Positions 33,271-34,137 of a DNA stretch of 34,137 nt are shown here, piece by piece. Location: NCBI GenBank assembly GCA_913041665.1, contig CAJWKT010000013.1, positions 1 to 34,137 of the forward strand, read 5' to 3'. A program made the position numbers and the translations under genes. Origin of the DNA: an uncultured Gammaproteobacteria bacterium (GTDB taxonomy: Bacteria; Pseudomonadota; Gammaproteobacteria; Steroidobacterales; Rariloculaceae). The notes beneath the pieces are model-generated. The model ran no database searches. It was not told the DNA's origin and saw nothing but the letters and a program-made list of their open reading frames with translations. The number at the start of each line of letters is the position of its first letter. Positions within the stretch are counted from its first letter, which is position 1.

Positions 33271-34044
33271 TCAGCAGCTTCTTCCCGTCAACCGATACAC
33301 GGTCAGACCTAACCATTCTTTTACACCTATCGAAATCAGCCTCAACGAGAAGCCCCAATCAATCCGGAAATTATTGACGCCACGCGTCTGAAAGTCGACC
33401 GGGTATGGCGTCACAGTCCAGCCAATCCTACAAAAGATGCCCATTGAACGCGGCATATGCCAGCCAGTGGTAATGAGAACCCATCTCTGACCCGGCTCAG
33501 GGTTAACCAAGCCTTTGCTGAGCAAGGCACTTTCGTACGTGTTTCGTGAACCTCTTTCAAAAATAATCCGTGCCGTATCCAGGCCCTGCTCTGAGAAGAG
33601 ACGTTCCGCAGCATCGGCCGCCTTGTATTGTTGGTTGAGCAAGCTTCCGGTCCCACCGGAAAATACCAACTGTGCTTCCGGGAACTGCCTGGCAAGCATC
33701 ATAAAACTTAAATCGCGCTCGGCTGATTCAGATAAGACGACCTGGTCCCAGACACTTGTCAAGAGCGCGTCTTCGGCTCCAGCCAGAACTATTATTCCGT
33801 CCACGCTCTCAAGAGAGGGATTTGGTGGGTATCTGTTTTCCAGAGGAATTAATATCCATTCCCCGACCGGAAGCAGCCCTAGAAAAAAGACACTCATCGC
33901 GAGACAGGTGAGGGTAGCCTTGGCCCACTTTTCTTTCCTCATCCATAGAAGAACGACACCAGCACCCAGCCACATGAAAAGTAGTGACGCCGGTGAAACA
34001 AAAAGCCACACAAGTTTAGAGGTCCAAAAAAAAAGATTATCCAT
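33271..34044 (-). CDS. YdcF/ElyC/SanA-family membrane protein
   Basis: A 257-residue inner-membrane protein of the DUF218 family. Two N-terminal hydrophobic helices (LVWLFVSPASLLFMWLGAGVVLLW and ATLTCLAMSVFFLGLLPVG) precede the DUF218 domain. That domain has VDGIIVLAGAED, AQLVFSGGTGS, IFERGSRNTYESA and WVLITTGWHMPRSMGIF, the conserved strands and histidine of the family. ElyC and SanA act on envelope biogenesis and undecaprenyl-linked precursor metabolism in Escherichia coli, so an envelope role is likely but unproven here. ATG at 34044 has AGGG 6 nt upstream. The upstream flank is cut by the window edge. Confidence 0.92.
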   Translation of the reverse strand: MDNLFFWTSKLVWLFVSPASLLFMWLGAGVVLLWMRKEKWAKATLTCLAMSVFFLGLLPVGEWILIPLENRYPPNPSLESVDGIIVLAGAEDALLTSVWDQVVLSESAERDLSFMMLARQFPEAQLVFSGGTGSLLNQQYKAADAAERLFSEQGLDTARIIFERGSRNTYESALLSKGLVNPEPGQRWVLITTGWHMPRSMGIFCRIGWTVTPYPVDFQTRGVNNFRIDWGFSLRLISIGVKEWLGLTVYRLTGRSC

Positions 34045-34104
34045 CTCAGTCCCTAATTAACAAACGCAAACGGGCTCAAAAGCAATCAAGACTCGCCCCT
34101 ACCT

Positions 34105-34137
34105 GGACAGGACAGGACAGGACAGGACAGGACAGGA
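34105..34137 (+). repeat. Pentanucleotide tandem repeat (GGACA) at the window edge
   Basis: Six full GGACA units plus GGA run without error to the last base, so the true length is unknown. The 5-bp period is not a multiple of three, so it would shift a frame if coding. It lies about 60 nt upstream of the YdcF-like gene on its minus-strand promoter side. Confidence 0.9.

Overview
The window looks like a chromosomal segment from an aerobic, probably marine, gammaproteobacterium. The evidence is the gene content: MsrP/MsrQ, a PBP4-type DacB, a Prx6-type peroxiredoxin, MGMT, a GldA/F/G-like ABC cluster, TonB-C/TPR proteins and several conserved 'hypothetical' families remembered from marine Proteobacteria. 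This assignment is inference; there is no rRNA or other marker gene to settle it. I saw no tRNA, rRNA, CRISPR array, transposase, integrase or phage gene. Coding density is high and no gene-free stretch exceeds about 270 bases.

Layout. 1-5 kb: the 3' end of a 1-Cys peroxiredoxin (+), a stand-alone D-Ala-D-Ala ligase (-), a P-loop ATPase of unknown role (+), an O6-methylguanine-DNA methyltransferase coupled by ATGA overlap to a small cysteine-rich zinc-ribbon protein (+), and an EipA/DUF1134-like lipoprotein (+). 4.0-8.7 kb (-): a three-gene operon made of a GltD-like flavoprotein fused to a two-cluster ferredoxin domain, then the alpha (gamma-alpha fused) and beta subunits of a 2-oxoacid:ferredoxin oxidoreductase. 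The operon seems to encode a complete NAD(P)-linked 2-oxoacid:ferredoxin system. 9.0-11.6 kb (+): two translationally coupled paralogues, each a secreted helical-repeat protein ending in a TonB-C-like domain. 11.8-13.4 kb (+): msrP-msrQ, periplasmic methionine sulfoxide repair.

13.5-19.3 kb (-): a ketopantoate-reductase-like protein, DacB (PBP4), a 123-aa conserved hypothetical, a class I dihydroorotase and a prolyl aminopeptidase; the last two are separated by 2 nt. 19.5-27.0 kb (+): a full-length two-domain M16 metallopeptidase, followed by a tight four-gene cluster: ABC ATPase, ABC-2 permease, GldG-like protein, DUF4340 protein. 27.1-28.2 kb (+): an AT-rich island with a diacylglycerol/sphingosine-kinase-like lipid kinase. 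Its reading frame has no ATG/GTG/TTG before the conserved nucleotide-binding motif and seems to start at ATT. 28.3-34.1 kb: a secreted protein of unknown function (+), two zinc-free MDR oxidoreductases (CurA-like and quinone oxidoreductase, -), a ferredoxin/rubredoxin-type FAD reductase (+) and a YdcF/ElyC-family membrane protein (-). The window ends inside a GGACA pentanucleotide tandem repeat.

Themes: redox and oxidative-damage repair (peroxiredoxin, MsrPQ, 2-oxoacid:ferredoxin oxidoreductase, several flavin or MDR reductases) and envelope/peptidoglycan work (Ddl, DacB, YdcF, EipA-like, TonB-C proteins). Most promising for follow-up are the 2-oxoacid:ferredoxin operon, the ATT-started sphingosine-kinase-like gene, the paired TPR/TonB-C proteins and the Gld-like cluster.
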